The notes below the pieces were generated by a model, which saw only the letters and a list, made by a program, of their open reading frames with translations, had not been told where the DNA came from and did no database searches. A DNA stretch of 64,000 bases. Source: Helianthus annuus (lineage: Eukaryota > Streptophyta > Magnoliopsida > Asterales > Asteraceae). Each line of letters begins with the position of its first letter. The stretch's first letter is position 1. The stretch is from positions 51,588,663-51,652,662 of the forward strand of contig NC_035441.2 in assembly GCF_002127325.2 (NCBI RefSeq), given 5' to 3'. This document shows, piece by piece, positions 1 to 10,232 of the stretch. Both the position numbers and the translations under genes were made by a program.

Positions 1-429
1 CATCTATTTCATTTCATTTCAACTAGACTTGTTTTAAAATATTTTTATTTTCTTTATTGAAGCTCGATTAAGATTAAGAAAAATATTAGAAAACATCAAC
101 AATAATTTTGTTTTATTTATTGTTATAACAATTATTCTTCTTAAATTTTCGTTGCACTGATTAAATTTATAACGTAAAAAAAAATGATTTAATAACAAAA
201 TATGAATCAAAGAGTTATTAACAACTCTATGTGAACCTTAGAAGAGTCTCATGATTCATAATTTAACAATATAAGATAGAATAGTCTGTTACAACAATTT
301 TATTTTATTTATTTATTGTTAAAACAATTATCGTTGTACTAATCAGTTTATTTATTCAATATTCATGAAAACGAAAAATAAAATGATTTAATAACATGAT
401 TTTGAAGTTGTAAGTCGATGAAAACAAAC
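1..429 (-). other. AT-rich intron-like segment with an internal duplication
   Basis: No coding frame is supported here. Two related blocks, about 105-200 and 295-400, share the runs TTTATTTATTGTTA, ACAATTAT and AAATGATTTAATAACA, so one is a diverged direct copy of the other about 190 bp away. If the exon at 430-481 is real, this is the start of its first intron on the minus strand. Confidence 0.3.
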
Positions 430-481
430 CTTCGCACTGCGGATGCTCCGCCGTCATTAAACCGTTCACCGGCGCCTTCAT
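430..481 (-). CDS. Candidate first coding exon of an unidentified minus-strand gene (partial)
   Basis: Read on the minus strand, an ATG at 481-479 opens a 17-codon stretch that starts MKAPVNGLM and contains HPQCE. It ends at a good donor site, AAG|GTTTGT (exon end 430). A TAA lies in frame just upstream of the ATG, which fixes this as the first possible Met. The exon is locally GC-rich with plant-like codon use, unlike the AT-rich sequence on both sides, and a TATA box with a CT-rich leader lies about 170-200 bp upstream. The rest of the gene would be beyond position 1. I do not recognise the family. A chance open stretch cannot be excluded. Confidence 0.35.
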
Positions 482-649
482 TACTCGTTAAGAAAGATTC
501 AAATAACTTATTATCGTAGCGTAGCGTTACAATAACTACCGGAAACTCATCCGTGTTGATGAAAAGTGGATATGATTTTGGTGTGAGTGTTGAAAAGGTG
601 AATGTGGCGGTGGAGCGGTGGTTTTCGGTCGGAGTATGCCGGAAAAGGA

Positions 650-681
650 GGAGAGAGAGAGAGAGTATATATTTTTATATA
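650..681 (-). promoter_or_regulatory. Putative core promoter: TATA box followed by CT-repeat leader
   Basis: On the minus strand TATATAAAAATATATA (681-666) is followed directly by a (CT)n tract (665-650), a common arrangement in plant core promoters. Transcription would start near 635-645 and give a 5' leader of about 150-165 nt before the ATG at 481. The leader contains a short upstream ORF (stop near 536). The interval 682-1019 holds no recognisable gene. Confidence 0.35.
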
Positions 682-1297
682 AAGATGTGGCCGGAAAAGG
701 GGGACAAGAAGAAGACCGGAGGTACTTTAAAAAAGGAGAGTTTGCTGAGTGTTGCAGAGACCAAAGCTGCAGGGATGCCCCCACTCTCTCTTCAATTAGT
801 TTCTCTCTCTACAAAGCTGTGTGTATATGTGGGTATGTGTTGTGGGGACGGAGGGGAAACAAAGGAGAAAGGGGGGCTTTCAAGGTTGACCAAATAAAGG
901 GTATTTTGATAATTTGGTAATTTATTATTCTTTAAAACTTTATTGATTAATCATGTCTTTTACACTAGTTATTTTCTTCTTGCAAAAGTGTATTAACCTT
1001 TTAATACTATTTTTGATAATATTACATAGAGTTAAATGCCATTTTAGTTCATGTGATTTGAGCCATTTTTCGTCTGTGGGTTCAAAAAAAGTTTCATCGT
1101 TGCCATTTTAGTCCATTGAGTTAACTTCATCTATTATTTATGTTAACGAGAGGGCAATTTGGTGATTTTATAAGGCCGAATTGCCCTTCTAGTTAACAGA
1201 ATTACATATAAAATGACCGAATTGTCCTTCTCGTTAACAGAAAAAATGAATAAAGTTAGGGTCCTAATAATAACACATGGAAAAAACTTATTTTCAT

Positions 1298-1420
1298 ATG
1301 GTGTATACGGGTCGTATACCCTTATATGGCTCGTATACACCATGTGAAAATAAGTTACCTGGTTGTATACAACGTATACGATTATTGTATACGCGCCGTA
1401 TAATCTTATACGGCTCATAT
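1298..1420. repeat. Subterminal TATACGG/CGTATA palindrome cluster (left arm)
   Basis: Several near-palindromic motifs of the form GTATACGGGTCGTATAC occur here. A matching cluster lies in the right arm (about 4305-4520, for example CGGCCCGTATAC). In MULEs the terminal and subterminal repeats include transposase binding sites, so these are candidate binding or folding sites. That role is an inference. Confidence 0.6.
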
Positions 1421-1617
1421 TACTCGAAAATGGGATTTTTCTCAAAGTAAAAAAAAAAGTCAACTACAGGACAGGAGCTATCAACGCGGGGATGGGTACA
1501 GAAAAGGTAAAAGATGATATTTGTTTCAAAGGGGAAAATTTACTTTAGATTCAGATTCAGGAAGCAGATGTGTTGATAACTTTCACTGTTTGTTTGTTTC
1601 AAGTTTTGATAATTTGT

Positions 1618-2935
1618 AATGATGTATTGATATGATTGATTGAATTAAATGCATGTATGGACTCAAGATAAAGCAGTTGGTATGTGTTCATATCAGCATT
1701 GTTTATCACCCTGTGTGAGCATTGAAAGCCCGACAAACAGTCTTGCAATTACTTCTTAGGGTAATAAATGGTAAAAAACGATTATATCTTGGACGTGGTT
1801 TAATCTTTTTAATCTATTAGAACGATCCTTGTTTTGTCACGTACATGCATTTAATTCCCAAATATCATTACAAATTCCACGTTTACATTGTGTAGTTATT
1901 CAGAATGTTTCGGATCATCATAGAAGACGTGTCGGGTTCTTCTGCTAGTTATTCGGAATGTTTCGGATCATCTTTAGTAGTGTTTGTTTTAGAACCTGAT
2001 TCAGATTTAAACAATGCATGCCTCATTTCATCTTTTTTACTCTTTTCTTCGATTTCAACAAATCTTTTCAATAATCAGTAAGCAAATACACAACGGTTCT
2101 CCAATTCTAGATCATTAATGATGTATTGATATGATTGATTGAATTAAATGCATGTATGGACTCAAGATAAAGCAGTTGGTATGTGTTTATATCAGCGTTG
2201 TTTATCACCCTATGTGAGTATTGGAAGCCCGACAAACAGTCTTGCAATTACTTCTTAGGGTAAAAAATGGTAAAAAACGATTATATCTTGGACGTGGTTT
2301 AATCTCTTTAATCTATTAGAACGATCATTATTTTGTCGCGTACATGCGTTTAATTCCCAAACATCATTACAAATTCCACGTTTACATTGTGTAGTTATTC
2401 GGAATGTTTCGGATCATCATAGAAGACGTGTCGAGTTCTTCTGCTAGTTATTCGGAATGTTTCGGGTCATCTTTAGTAGTGTTTGTTTGAGAACCTGATT
2501 CAGATTTAAACAATGCGCGCCTCATTTCATCTTTTTTTACTCTTTTCTTCGATTTCAACAAATCTTTTCAATAATCGGTAAGCAAATACACAACGGTTCT
2601 CCAATTTCAGATCAGTAATGATGTATTGATATGTTGATTGAATTAAATGCATGTATGGACTCAAGATAAAGCAGTTGGTATGTGTTCATATTAGCGTTGT
2701 TTATCACCCTATGTGAGCACTGGAAGCCGGACAAATAGTCTTACAATTACTTCTTAGGGTAAAAAATGGTAAAAAAAAACGATTATATCTTGGACATGGT
2801 TTAATCTCTTTAATCTATTAGAACGATCCTTGTTTTGTCACGTACATGCGTTTAATTCCCAAACATCATTACAAATTCCACGTTTACATTGTGTAGTTAT
2901 TCGGAATGTTTCGGATCATCATAGAAGACGAAACT
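1618..2935. repeat. About 2.6 tandem copies of a 500-bp unit inside the MULE
   Basis: Units begin at 1618, 2117 and 2617, each with AATGATGTATTGATATG and then ATGCATGTATGGACTCAAG. Spacing is 499-500 bp and the third unit breaks off near 2935. Within each unit the phrase TTATTCGGAATGTTTCGGATCATC occurs in one or two versions, so there is a smaller internal duplication as well. Copies differ by scattered substitutions and short indels. Confidence 0.85.
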
Positions 2936-3150
2936 TCAGCAACCATTTTTCCTTTTCCTTCAATTTCGAGAACATTCTCCCTAACATGATAAACGAAAGG
3001 GATTTCGAGCACTTGGTCGATGACATGATAGATAAAGATCTTGACACGATCATATCCATTTTCAAGTATTAGACTAGATAGTCCAAGATGAAATATATTA
3101 AAACCATTCAAACCCACCAGTCTACAATGTGTTATGGTGAGATTTTTCAA
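2884..3150 (-). pseudogene. Possible captured F-box/LRR-like protein fragment
   Basis: An 88-codon open stretch on the minus strand starts MKNLTITHCRLVGLNGF and continues with a leucine-rich pattern (LSSLILENG). This resembles one or two leucine-rich repeats of plant F-box/LRR proteins, by recollection only. It lies inside a MULE, which makes capture plausible. There is no full domain and no splice evidence. It could also be a chance ORF that overlaps the end of the 500-bp repeats. Confidence 0.25.
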
Positions 3151-3285
3151 GTTTGCACAGTGGGAGAAAAGACCAGCACCTTTGTCAGTGGGAGAAAGGA
3201 AAGGGATTTCGAGCAGTTGGTCGATGACATGATAGATAAAGATCTTGACACGATCATATCCATTTTCAAGTATTAGACTAGATAG
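2995..3285. repeat. Direct duplication of an 87-bp segment, 204 bp apart
   Basis: Positions 2995-3081 and 3199-3285 are nearly identical, starting GAAAGGGATTTCGAGCA and ending TAGACTAGATAG. On the plus strand both encode the same short tail ending in ...ISIFKY and a stop. This is a local duplication inside the MULE. Confidence 0.85.
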
Positions 3286-3306
3286 AAGACGTGTCGGGTT
3301 CTTCTG

Positions 3307-3543
3307 CTAGTGGTTTCTGTAACCAATTGGGAACCACATATTTGCTTCAAGATTTACTTCTGATGTCCAAGTTTGATCACATTTGGCTTCATCTACGGCA
3401 GTCCAATGACTTTCTTCCCACGTGTCTGCACCATGATCTTCATATTCTTGGTTCAATACCAACTCATCTTTAGTGGTGTTTGTTTGAGAATCTGATTCAG
3501 ATACACAATGGTTCTCCAATTCCAGATCAATAAGCAAATACAC
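3307..3543 (-). pseudogene. Unidentified gene-derived open stretch in the MULE
   Basis: A 78-codon minus-strand frame reads as a hydrophilic, acidic peptide (for example LVLNQEYEDHGADTWEESHW) with balanced codon use, unlike the low-complexity frames around it. No family is recognised. With the next open stretch (3624-3785) it may be an exon of one captured gene, but I cannot link them by convincing splice sites. Confidence 0.25.
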
Positions 3544-3623
3544 AACAGTTCTCCAATTCTAGATCGGAAGATGTGATTAAGGTAAACGGAAATGGTGATT
3601 TCCTATAGCCATCATTTCCGTAG

Positions 3624-3785
3624 TCAAAGACGGTTGCGGTTTGCACATTCAATCTTCATTGCTTCATTAAAATTAACAAGGCGGTCTCGGTTGTATATTT
3701 TAGAGAGACCTTTAGGTACGGATCCTACAGCTGCATTTGGAACAAGAAGTCCAATAATCCATTCATTTCCTATTGTTGTCTCAAC
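3624..3785 (-). pseudogene. Unidentified gene-derived exon-like stretch in the MULE
   Basis: Minus-strand translation gives an uninterrupted stretch containing NEWIIGLLVPNAAVG and then IYNRDRLVNFNEAMKIEC before a TGA at 3626-3624. Its composition is protein-like. Family not recognised. Its position in the MULE interior fits a captured exon. Confidence 0.25.
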
Positions 3786-4832
3786 AATATGAATGTACGC
3801 AACGAATTTGACAACTGTGACAGCTTATTAAAAGTAGAAATCACCTCAAATCCTTTCCTGGTCAAATCACACAATATAAAGTTTAAACTTATGGTGTATT
3901 GTAGTTTGGAAAGATGACCAAATAGAGATCTAAATAACAAACTGTGGAGAACTTGTTTGTGTCAGGTTCTTCTGCTAGTTATTCGGAATGTTTCGGATCA
4001 TCATAGAAGACCTGTCGGGTTCGTCTTCTAGTGGTTTTTGTAACCAATCCATTATCACCCTTGGTGGTTTCTGTACCCATCCCCGCCGATAACTAGCAGA
4101 ATTGATAAATTACCAACACGAAGATCTCTGCGATCGCTAAGGTTTCCATCAATGGACTGATCAGTAACGTTACTCTACTAGTGCTCCGATTTAAGCGGCG
4201 TGTTCCGATCAACGTTTATCGACATTGTTACAGGTGATGAAGAGTTTAGAAACCCTAGAATGATTGTGTTTTTATTGGAAAAATGGGATAATGGAAAAAA
4301 CAACCTTATACACGGCCCGTATACAGTTATACGGCCCGTATACATGTGGTAACACCAAAAACTTTGGTAAAACCTCACAAAATAAATCCATTGGGCGGTA
4401 TAGTTTTACAGATCGTATACAAATGTATAATATTAAACCAAAAACATTCTCTGCGCATTCTCCTATTCAAAAACATTCTATACGGGTTGTATAATGTTAT
4501 ACGACCCGTATACACTAGGGGGTGTGAAAATAAGATATAGGGTGTGTGTAAATAAAAGGGGCCTAAAGTTAAACTAGTGGACTAAAATGACAACGATGAA
4601 ACTCTTTTAGACTCACGGGCGAAAAATGAAACTTTTAGACTAAGCTGATAAAATAACCCAAACCACAGGGACTAAAATGGCATTTAACTCTATTACATAA
4701 CATAAAACTTTATTTTTTAAATAAACTATATAAGTTAATAATGGAATTAGCCATAAAAAAAGTATTGTTTATTCCTCTAAAAGTACGATGTGGTTCTCCC
4801 TTCCTCCCATTTTTTTATAGTTTTCTGTTTTA

Positions 4833-6050
4833 GGGTTAGGATCAAATACAAAGGATAAAATAAATAAGAAGGGTAAGAAGGATTCTAGTCCATTGATCTT
4901 AGATTTGGAGGGTTGAGATTTGTTGTAGGGAAAAAAAGATAATAGAAAGGCATAAAAAGGAATCCTATATTTATGGATTTTCTCTCTCCACATGCAAGGC
5001 ACATGCCAATTCCCCCATCGATTTAAAACGTCCATAACTTTTTCATACGACATTTTTTTTAAAAAAATTCACCATAATAACGAGCGTTTTTTTATCTTTA
5101 ATATGAGTACCATATTATCATATAAAAATAAAATAAAAATTTTCATTTTTACTTGGTTTTTTTTTGCATTGTGTTAAAAGTTCAGGTCATTGTGTCTTTT
5201 AACTAGGTTTTGATCAGTAGAGTTTCTATACATTGTGTTATTATCAAAACCTATAACACAATGTTAATTGGGGATCTATCCATTGCGTTTTTTAAGAACC
5301 TATAACACAATATATGACACAATGAAGATGGTGTTATATCTGGGTTTTCTATAAATTGTGTTATTAGTTCAGGTCATTATGTTTAATATGTTATTCATTG
5401 TGTTTTAATATGTTGTCCATTGTGTTTTAATAATTTGTTCAATTTTTTTATTATCTTTGTTCATTGTGTTTTAGTTTGTTGTGTATTGTGTTTTTAGTTT
5501 GTTTTTCATTGTGTCTTCATCTGTTCTCCGTTGTGTCTTTTATCTGCTGTCATTAATTGTGTCTTTTATCTGTTGTCATCAATTGTGTTTTTATTTAGTC
5601 TGATACTTATTGTGTTATATGTTATCGCCATTGTGTTATACGTTATGGTCATTGTGTTTTAGTATGTTGTCCATTGTGTCTTTATCTGTTGTGATTGATT
5701 GTGTTTTTGATCTACTTTACATTGTGTTTTACATCATGTCCATTGTGTAATATACAACTGGGTTTTTGAAATTTTTTTTGAAAAATATAACAATATGGTA
5801 CTCATATTAAAGATAAAAAACGCTCGATTTTATGGTATAATTTTTTTTTAAAATCAAATTATGTATAAAAAGGTTACGGACGTTTAAAAATGGGGGGGGG
5901 GGGGAATAACATGTGACTTGCATGTGCATATTCTCTTTCCTCTTGTAGACAAAATTACCCTTTTCATTTAATTCCTCCTAGGACACTTGTCACTCTCTGG
6001 TGGCTTCTTACACTTCTTATTTTTAAATACTTTATATTATAACTCAACCC
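4833..6050. mobile_element. Non-autonomous MULE-like element, family 2 (copy 1)
   Basis: The ends are diverged long inverted repeats: left GGGTTAGGATCAAATACAAA, with the reverse complement of the right end beginning GGGTTGAGTTATAATATAAA. Both arms then share AATAAGAAG.GTAAGAAG, CACATGCAAG.CACATG and AACGTCC.TAAC. The 10-bp flanks TTCTGTTTTA (4823-4832) and TTCTGTTTAA (6051-6060) match at 9 of 10 positions. The interior (about 5165-5760) is a degenerate CATTGTGTT array, shared with the element at 7862-9424. No protein is encoded. Confidence 0.7.
5165..5760. repeat. Degenerate CATTGTGTTTT minisatellite
   Basis: The core CATTGTGTT(TT) recurs across this stretch, mostly every 20-25 bp, separated by T-rich spacers such as AGTTTGTT and ATCTGTTGTC. 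Most cores have TGTG where the array at 8190-8740 has CpG (ATTGCG on the same strand). One core here still reads CATTGCGTTTT (near 5280). This fits CpG decay in an older copy. Confidence 0.8.
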
Positions 6051-6069
6051 TTCTGTTTAATGTAAATTA

Positions 6070-7107
6070 CTAGGTTAGAATCCCATGTATTACACGGGTT
6101 GAATAAATGTTATTATATACACTAAATAATAAAAGCAATATATCTTTAAAAACCTTGTTTATTACATAATTTGAATAAATGTAATTTTATTAAATAATAA
6201 AAAGTTATCTCTTTAAAAACCTCATGTATTGTACTGGTTGAATGAATTTATATAAAATAAAATATAAGTAAAAATCGTAAGGGTAAAGAAGGGTACAATA
6301 AAGGTTTTTTTATATATAATAATCTTTCTAATTGAGACATGAGATATAGTACATGTATAATAAGATAAAAAAAAGAGTTAATTACATAGTTAGTCCCTGT
6401 AGTTGTGGTTTGCACAAGATAACATACTTAGATACTAATAGTTTAAAATCATCTTCTAGGGTATCAAATTTTCATTTTGTAACGTTTGAAGGTATTAACT
6501 TTTAGGGTATTAACATAGTTAGTCCCTATGGTTTGCACAAAATAACATACTTAGATATTAATAGAATATGATTTTAAACCTACAAATAACGTTAATACCT
6601 CCAAATGTTACAAAATGAAAAGTTAATACGCTAGAATGTGATTTTAAACTATTAGTACCTAAGTATGTTACTTTGTGTAAACCAAAGGAACTAACTATGT
6701 AATTAACTTAAACAAAAATGTGTGTAACATCTAAAAAATATCACAATAAAAATAGAACTAAAAATATAGCTAATTTCGTATAGTCTTCTAAAATTTAGGT
6801 TGTGTTAATATTTATTATAATGAACATAATTTAAATTATATGAATACAAAACTAAACCTTTATTTAATTTAATGTAGAAATAACCCTATGATGTATCAAA
6901 AAGATTAGAATCATGTTGTTATTCGATATCATCTTTTTCAAATAAAGAGTTTTAAATATAGCGTTTTTAATATATCTAAATATTTATCTAACATTTTGTT
7001 TATAACTATTATTGTTATTTAATATGAGAGATAAATAGAAAAATAAGTTGAGAAAGCATGAGGAAGTGACATGTGTCCAAAAAAGATTTTTGTTTATTAG
7101 TATAGGA
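6070..7107 (-). mobile_element. Non-autonomous Helitron, minus strand
   Basis: On the minus strand the 5' end reads TCCTATACTAATAAAC (from 7107) followed by GGACACATGTCAC, a form common at plant Helitron 5' ends. The 3' end has a hairpin (CCCGTGT...ACATGGG, plus positions 6082-6098) about 10 nt before CTAG (6073-6070), then T in the flank. Helitrons usually end CTRR before T and have a hairpin just upstream. The base preceding the 5' TC is T rather than the expected A, so the 5' end is less certain. No Rep/helicase is encoded. A MITE is nested inside. Confidence 0.65.
6375..6708. mobile_element. Small MULE-type MITE nested in the Helitron
   Basis: A 334-bp foldback element: the left end GAGTTAATTACATAGTTAGT and the reverse complement of the right end match closely, and the arms keep pairing for about 150 bp each (TAACATACTTAGRTACTAATAG, TTTTGTAACRTTTG). 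Flanking 9-mers TAAAAAAAA and TAAACAAAA match at 8 of 9. The arms contain a further internal duplication of the AGTCCCT..GGTTTGCACAA block near 6510. Confidence 0.65.
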
Positions 7108-7851
7108 AGTTTTTTAAATACATTTTTATTTGTTTATTTTATTTATAATAAATAAGAATATTTTTAAGAAAATGAAAAAATGCATAAAAATTCTTGATTG
7201 TGAAGTTACTTCGTCTTCGCCATCTTCTTTCATCTCGCGGGGAGGGGGGGGGGATTCCTCGTCGGAGTCACCTGCCACCTCATATCCCCGACTGCCTTTC
7301 CCGACCCACACCCCACGCTCTTAGATCTGATCATGAGTTAGAATTTCTTAGCCAATTAATTACTATAACTAATTTTGTGGAAAAAACAAATAATCTTTAT
7401 ATACCTTATTAGTTTTTATTAAACGTTTATGTTATAAAAATCGAGGATTTTATTCTTTTTATTTTAGTTTAGTAGTACTTTTTTTCTTAAAAGACGTTAT
7501 TCTGAAAGGTATAATTCGTTTCACGACATACAATGCAGTACTCAAATGTGATACAATGATGTGTGTAACTCATTTTATAAAGGCGTTTCTACCCTCTTTA
7601 CAACTATTACACTTGGCATTACAACATCCAAATGTCTAGATATCCATCGCAATTCTAATTGATTTTGATTACCTTTTTACATGATAATACTCCAGTAAGA
7701 GTCTGTCAGTAATCCAAATTTACTCTTAAAAAAATTTGAGCTAATGTTTTTGCCAACTTAAATGATGTAAATAACTCGGCTTAAGTACACATGTCGCTTA
7801 ACGCTTAAAAACATCGTAGTGAAAGCATACACCATATTTCATTGTTATATA
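7108..7851. other. AT-rich intergenic DNA, no gene seen
   Basis: Short overlapping frames on both strands at 7126-7412 arise from a GC-rich patch containing a G10 run (near 7244) and lack any domain. I see no promoter, RNA gene or element boundary I can support. Confidence 0.5.
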
Positions 7852-8189
7852 TTGTATTGTAGGGTGGAGATACAATAGGAAGTTTATTTGGCTAGGAAGG
7901 ATAGGAAGTGATCTTGACCATCCATTAAGTTAATCAAGGGCTAAGATTAAATCAGGGAAATTGAAAGGAAGAAAATAGGCGCGTGAGTTTGTTCAAGGGC
8001 ATTCTAGTCAATCCAAGCCAATAGTTTCTCTCTCCTCCAATTCCCCCCCATTTTTTAAACGTTAATAACTCTTTCATACGACATTATTTTTTTATAAAAA
8101 TTGCACCAAAAAAACGAGCGTTTTTTTATCTTTAAAACGAGTATACTATTGCTATATTTAAAAAAAAAATTTAAACCCAGTTGAGTAAA

Positions 8190-8740
8190 ACGCAATAGAA
8201 AAACCACGTAAAACGCGATGAAAAAAAAACCTAAAAAATGACATTTTTCTAAAACACAATGCACAAAAAACACAAAGAAATGACTTATTTGTAAAACGCA
8301 ATGGCCAGAAAACACATAGAAATGTCTTATTTGTAAAACGCAATGGCCAGAAAACACATAAAAAAGTGTTTTACCTAAAGCGCAATGCACCAAAAACACA
8401 AAAGAAATGACTTATTTGTAAAACGCAATGGCCAGAATACACTTAAAATGTCTGTTTTCTAAAACGCAATGGACTGAAAACACATAAAAAAGTGTTTTAC
8501 CTAAAACGCAATGCACCAAAAACACAAAGATATGTCTTATATGTAAAACGCAATGGTCAGAAAACACTTAAAAATGACTCATTCTAAAACGCAATGGACT
8601 GAAAACACCTAAAAAATGTGTTTACCTAAAACGCAATGACTAAAAACACTTAAAAATGTGTTTTTTTCTAAAACGCAATAGCCAGAAACCACATAAAACT
8701 CTCTTATTTCTAAAACGCAATAGACACATAAAACTGTCTG
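8190..8740. repeat. 42-bp minisatellite with alternating subtypes
   Basis: About a dozen units of 40-44 bp (starts at 8281, 8323, 8367, 8408, 8449, 8493, 8533, 8575, 8617, 8657 and so on). Each contains TAAAACGCAATG and AAAACACA. Three spacer subtypes recur in order: GGCCAGAAAACAC, GGACTGAAAACAC and CACCAAAAACAC. This is an incipient higher-order array. CpG is kept in nearly all cores, unlike copy 1. Confidence 0.85.
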
Positions 8741-8839
8741 TCATTGTGATCTGTCTGAATTGTCTACGAATTACTGTCTTTGAAATGAGCCAATTTATGG
8801 AAAATTAATTTTTCTGATGCGTTTTTAGTACAGCAATAG

Positions 8840-8923
8840 CCAGGGGCTCTGCCCCTTGGACCCCGCCAGGGGCTGCCGCCCCTGGGACCCCGCTACCGGG
8901 GGCGGCCGCCCTCGGACCCCCGC
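8840..8923. repeat. GC-rich triple hairpin block
   Basis: Three imperfect repeats of the form CCAGGGGCTSYGCCCCTGGACCCCGC stand in tandem in otherwise AT-rich DNA. Each unit folds on itself (AGGGGC...GCCCCT; GGGGGCGGCCGCCC). The block sits near the right arm of the MULE-like element. Confidence 0.8.
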
Positions 8924-9434
8924 AAAGATCGTAAAACGCAATGACTAAATAAAAAACCCAGATCATGAAAATGAAATTAAAGAATTTCTTACATGGATTG
9001 AAGCCGATTTCTTTATTAATTGACGAATTTTGAATGATAGAAACACTTATCAACACTCGAATCGAACGAATCGAGTGATTATCTCCAAAATCACTGGAAA
9101 AACGAGATTTTTTTTTATGAAATTAAACTGGGTTTTCTTCAAAAAAAGCTGAAGAACACGTTGATCGGGTTCTGAATCATTGATTGGTGATGAAAATCGC
9201 ACTATAATGTAGTGATTATTGAGATAGAAAGTGAAGAAATAGTTGAAGATGGTGGGTTTTGAAAATGGTGGGTTTTTGAATTTACTGGGTTTTGAAAAAG
9301 GAAGAAGAAGGAGTTGGATTGACTAAAATACCATTTCTCTTTATTTTAAAATTTGCCACATGTCATAATCCTATGGTTTCCTATCCTTCCTAGCGAAAAT
9401 TAACTTCCTATTTGATCTTTTCCCTTGTATTGTA

Positions 9435-9804
9435 TATTGTATATTTGTATATTATTATATACTTAAATACTTAATTATTATACTGCAGTTCCTGATTTTA
9501 GGCTCTAACTAATGCATATCCACATGCTACCCAACAAGAGAAGATATTTTATACGAGTTTTTTCCTTATGATTACTCCACTATCAGCATCACTTTTTGCA
9601 TCGACATCTTTGCATCGCTTTCTTGTTATTTTTTTTATGTTTACATATTTGTTAAAAAAATATCAAATATAAATGGATTACAAATTATTATGTGTTTGCT
9701 TATCTGCATCTCTTTGGTTTAATAATCACTAAAACATAAAGGTCTATCATTGTATAAAAAGAAGTAATAATCATGATAACAAATAAATAAATAACAACAA
9801 TTTA
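9435..9804. other. AT-rich spacer, nothing recognised
   Basis: Low-complexity AT-rich sequence between two elements. No coding frame, RNA gene or repeat boundary is visible. Confidence 0.5.
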
Positions 9805-10232
9805 GGGCATGTTTGGCTAAGCTTTTCCAACCAACTTATTGACTTAATCAAAAAGTTAAAAATGAGTTTTAGTGTTTGGCAAACCTAAAAGTCCTTTTCA
9901 AAATGACTTTTTGAAAAGAAGAAAAAGAAGTTTTTGAGAAGTTAACATGTTGTGACTTTTTGATCAACTTATAACTTTTTAAACACCAAATTACCAGATT
10001 ACCCCTGATTTAACACTCCTTATATTATATTTGTTTGTCCTTTTAGTCATTTTACATCAATAAGCTAAGCCAAACACTTTTAAAAAAACAACTTATTGAC
10101 TTATTGGTTTTTCCCACCCCATAAGCTAATCCGAACACTTTTTTAAAAACACCTTTTCAAAAATTTATAAGTCAATAAGTCCTTTTCACAAAAAGTTCTT
10201 TTTCACTTAAATAAGCTTAGCCAAACATGCCC
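9805..10232. mobile_element. Tourist-type MITE (PIF/Harbinger-like)
   Basis: The terminal inverted repeat GGGCATGTTTGGCTAAGCTT at the left is matched exactly by its complement at the right end (10213-10232). The element is flanked by TTA on both sides (9802-9804 and 10233-10235), the 3-bp TWA-type target duplication of PIF/Harbinger elements. The 428-bp interior is largely self-complementary (CTTTTTGAAAAG, CTTATTGACTTA) and non-coding. Confidence 0.85.

Larger units (their letters stand above)
1029..4690. mobile_element. Non-autonomous Mutator-like element (MULE), possible Pack-MULE
   Basis: The ends are inverted repeats. The left begins GAGTTAAATGCCATTTTAGT and the right end is its reverse complement. 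The identical 9-mer TATTACATA flanks both sides (1020-1028 and 4691-4699), the TSD length typical of MULEs. Inverted similarity continues inward well past 100 bp: both arms contain GTTTCATCGTTG, TATACGG/CGTATA palindromes, and an inverted copy of GCGGGGATGGGTACAGAAA (left near 1487-1505, right near 4067-4090). The right arm is longer and holds extra sequence at about 4090-4290. No transposase is encoded. The interior holds 500-bp tandem repeats and short minus-strand open stretches that look gene-derived, which suggests gene capture. Confidence 0.85.
7862..9424. mobile_element. Non-autonomous MULE-like element, family 2 (copy 2)
   Basis: The left end GGGTGGAGATACAATAGGAA and the reverse complement of the right end, GGGAAAAGATCAAATAGGAA, form an inverted repeat that continues through GCTAGGAAGGATAGGAA. 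The 10-mer TTGTATTGTA flanks both sides exactly (7852-7861 and 9425-9434). Inside lie the same ...TTTTAAACGTTAATAACTCTTTCATACGACATT block found in copy 1, a 42-bp minisatellite, and a GC-rich hairpin cluster. There is no transposase ORF. Confidence 0.8.

Noticed and set aside
7194..7412. Small protein genes near 7.2 kb
   Set aside because: Overlapping frames on both strands across a poly-G run with no family signal.
8190..8740. CRISPR-like array
   Set aside because: Units vary in length and sequence, spacers are not unique, and the context is a plant MULE.
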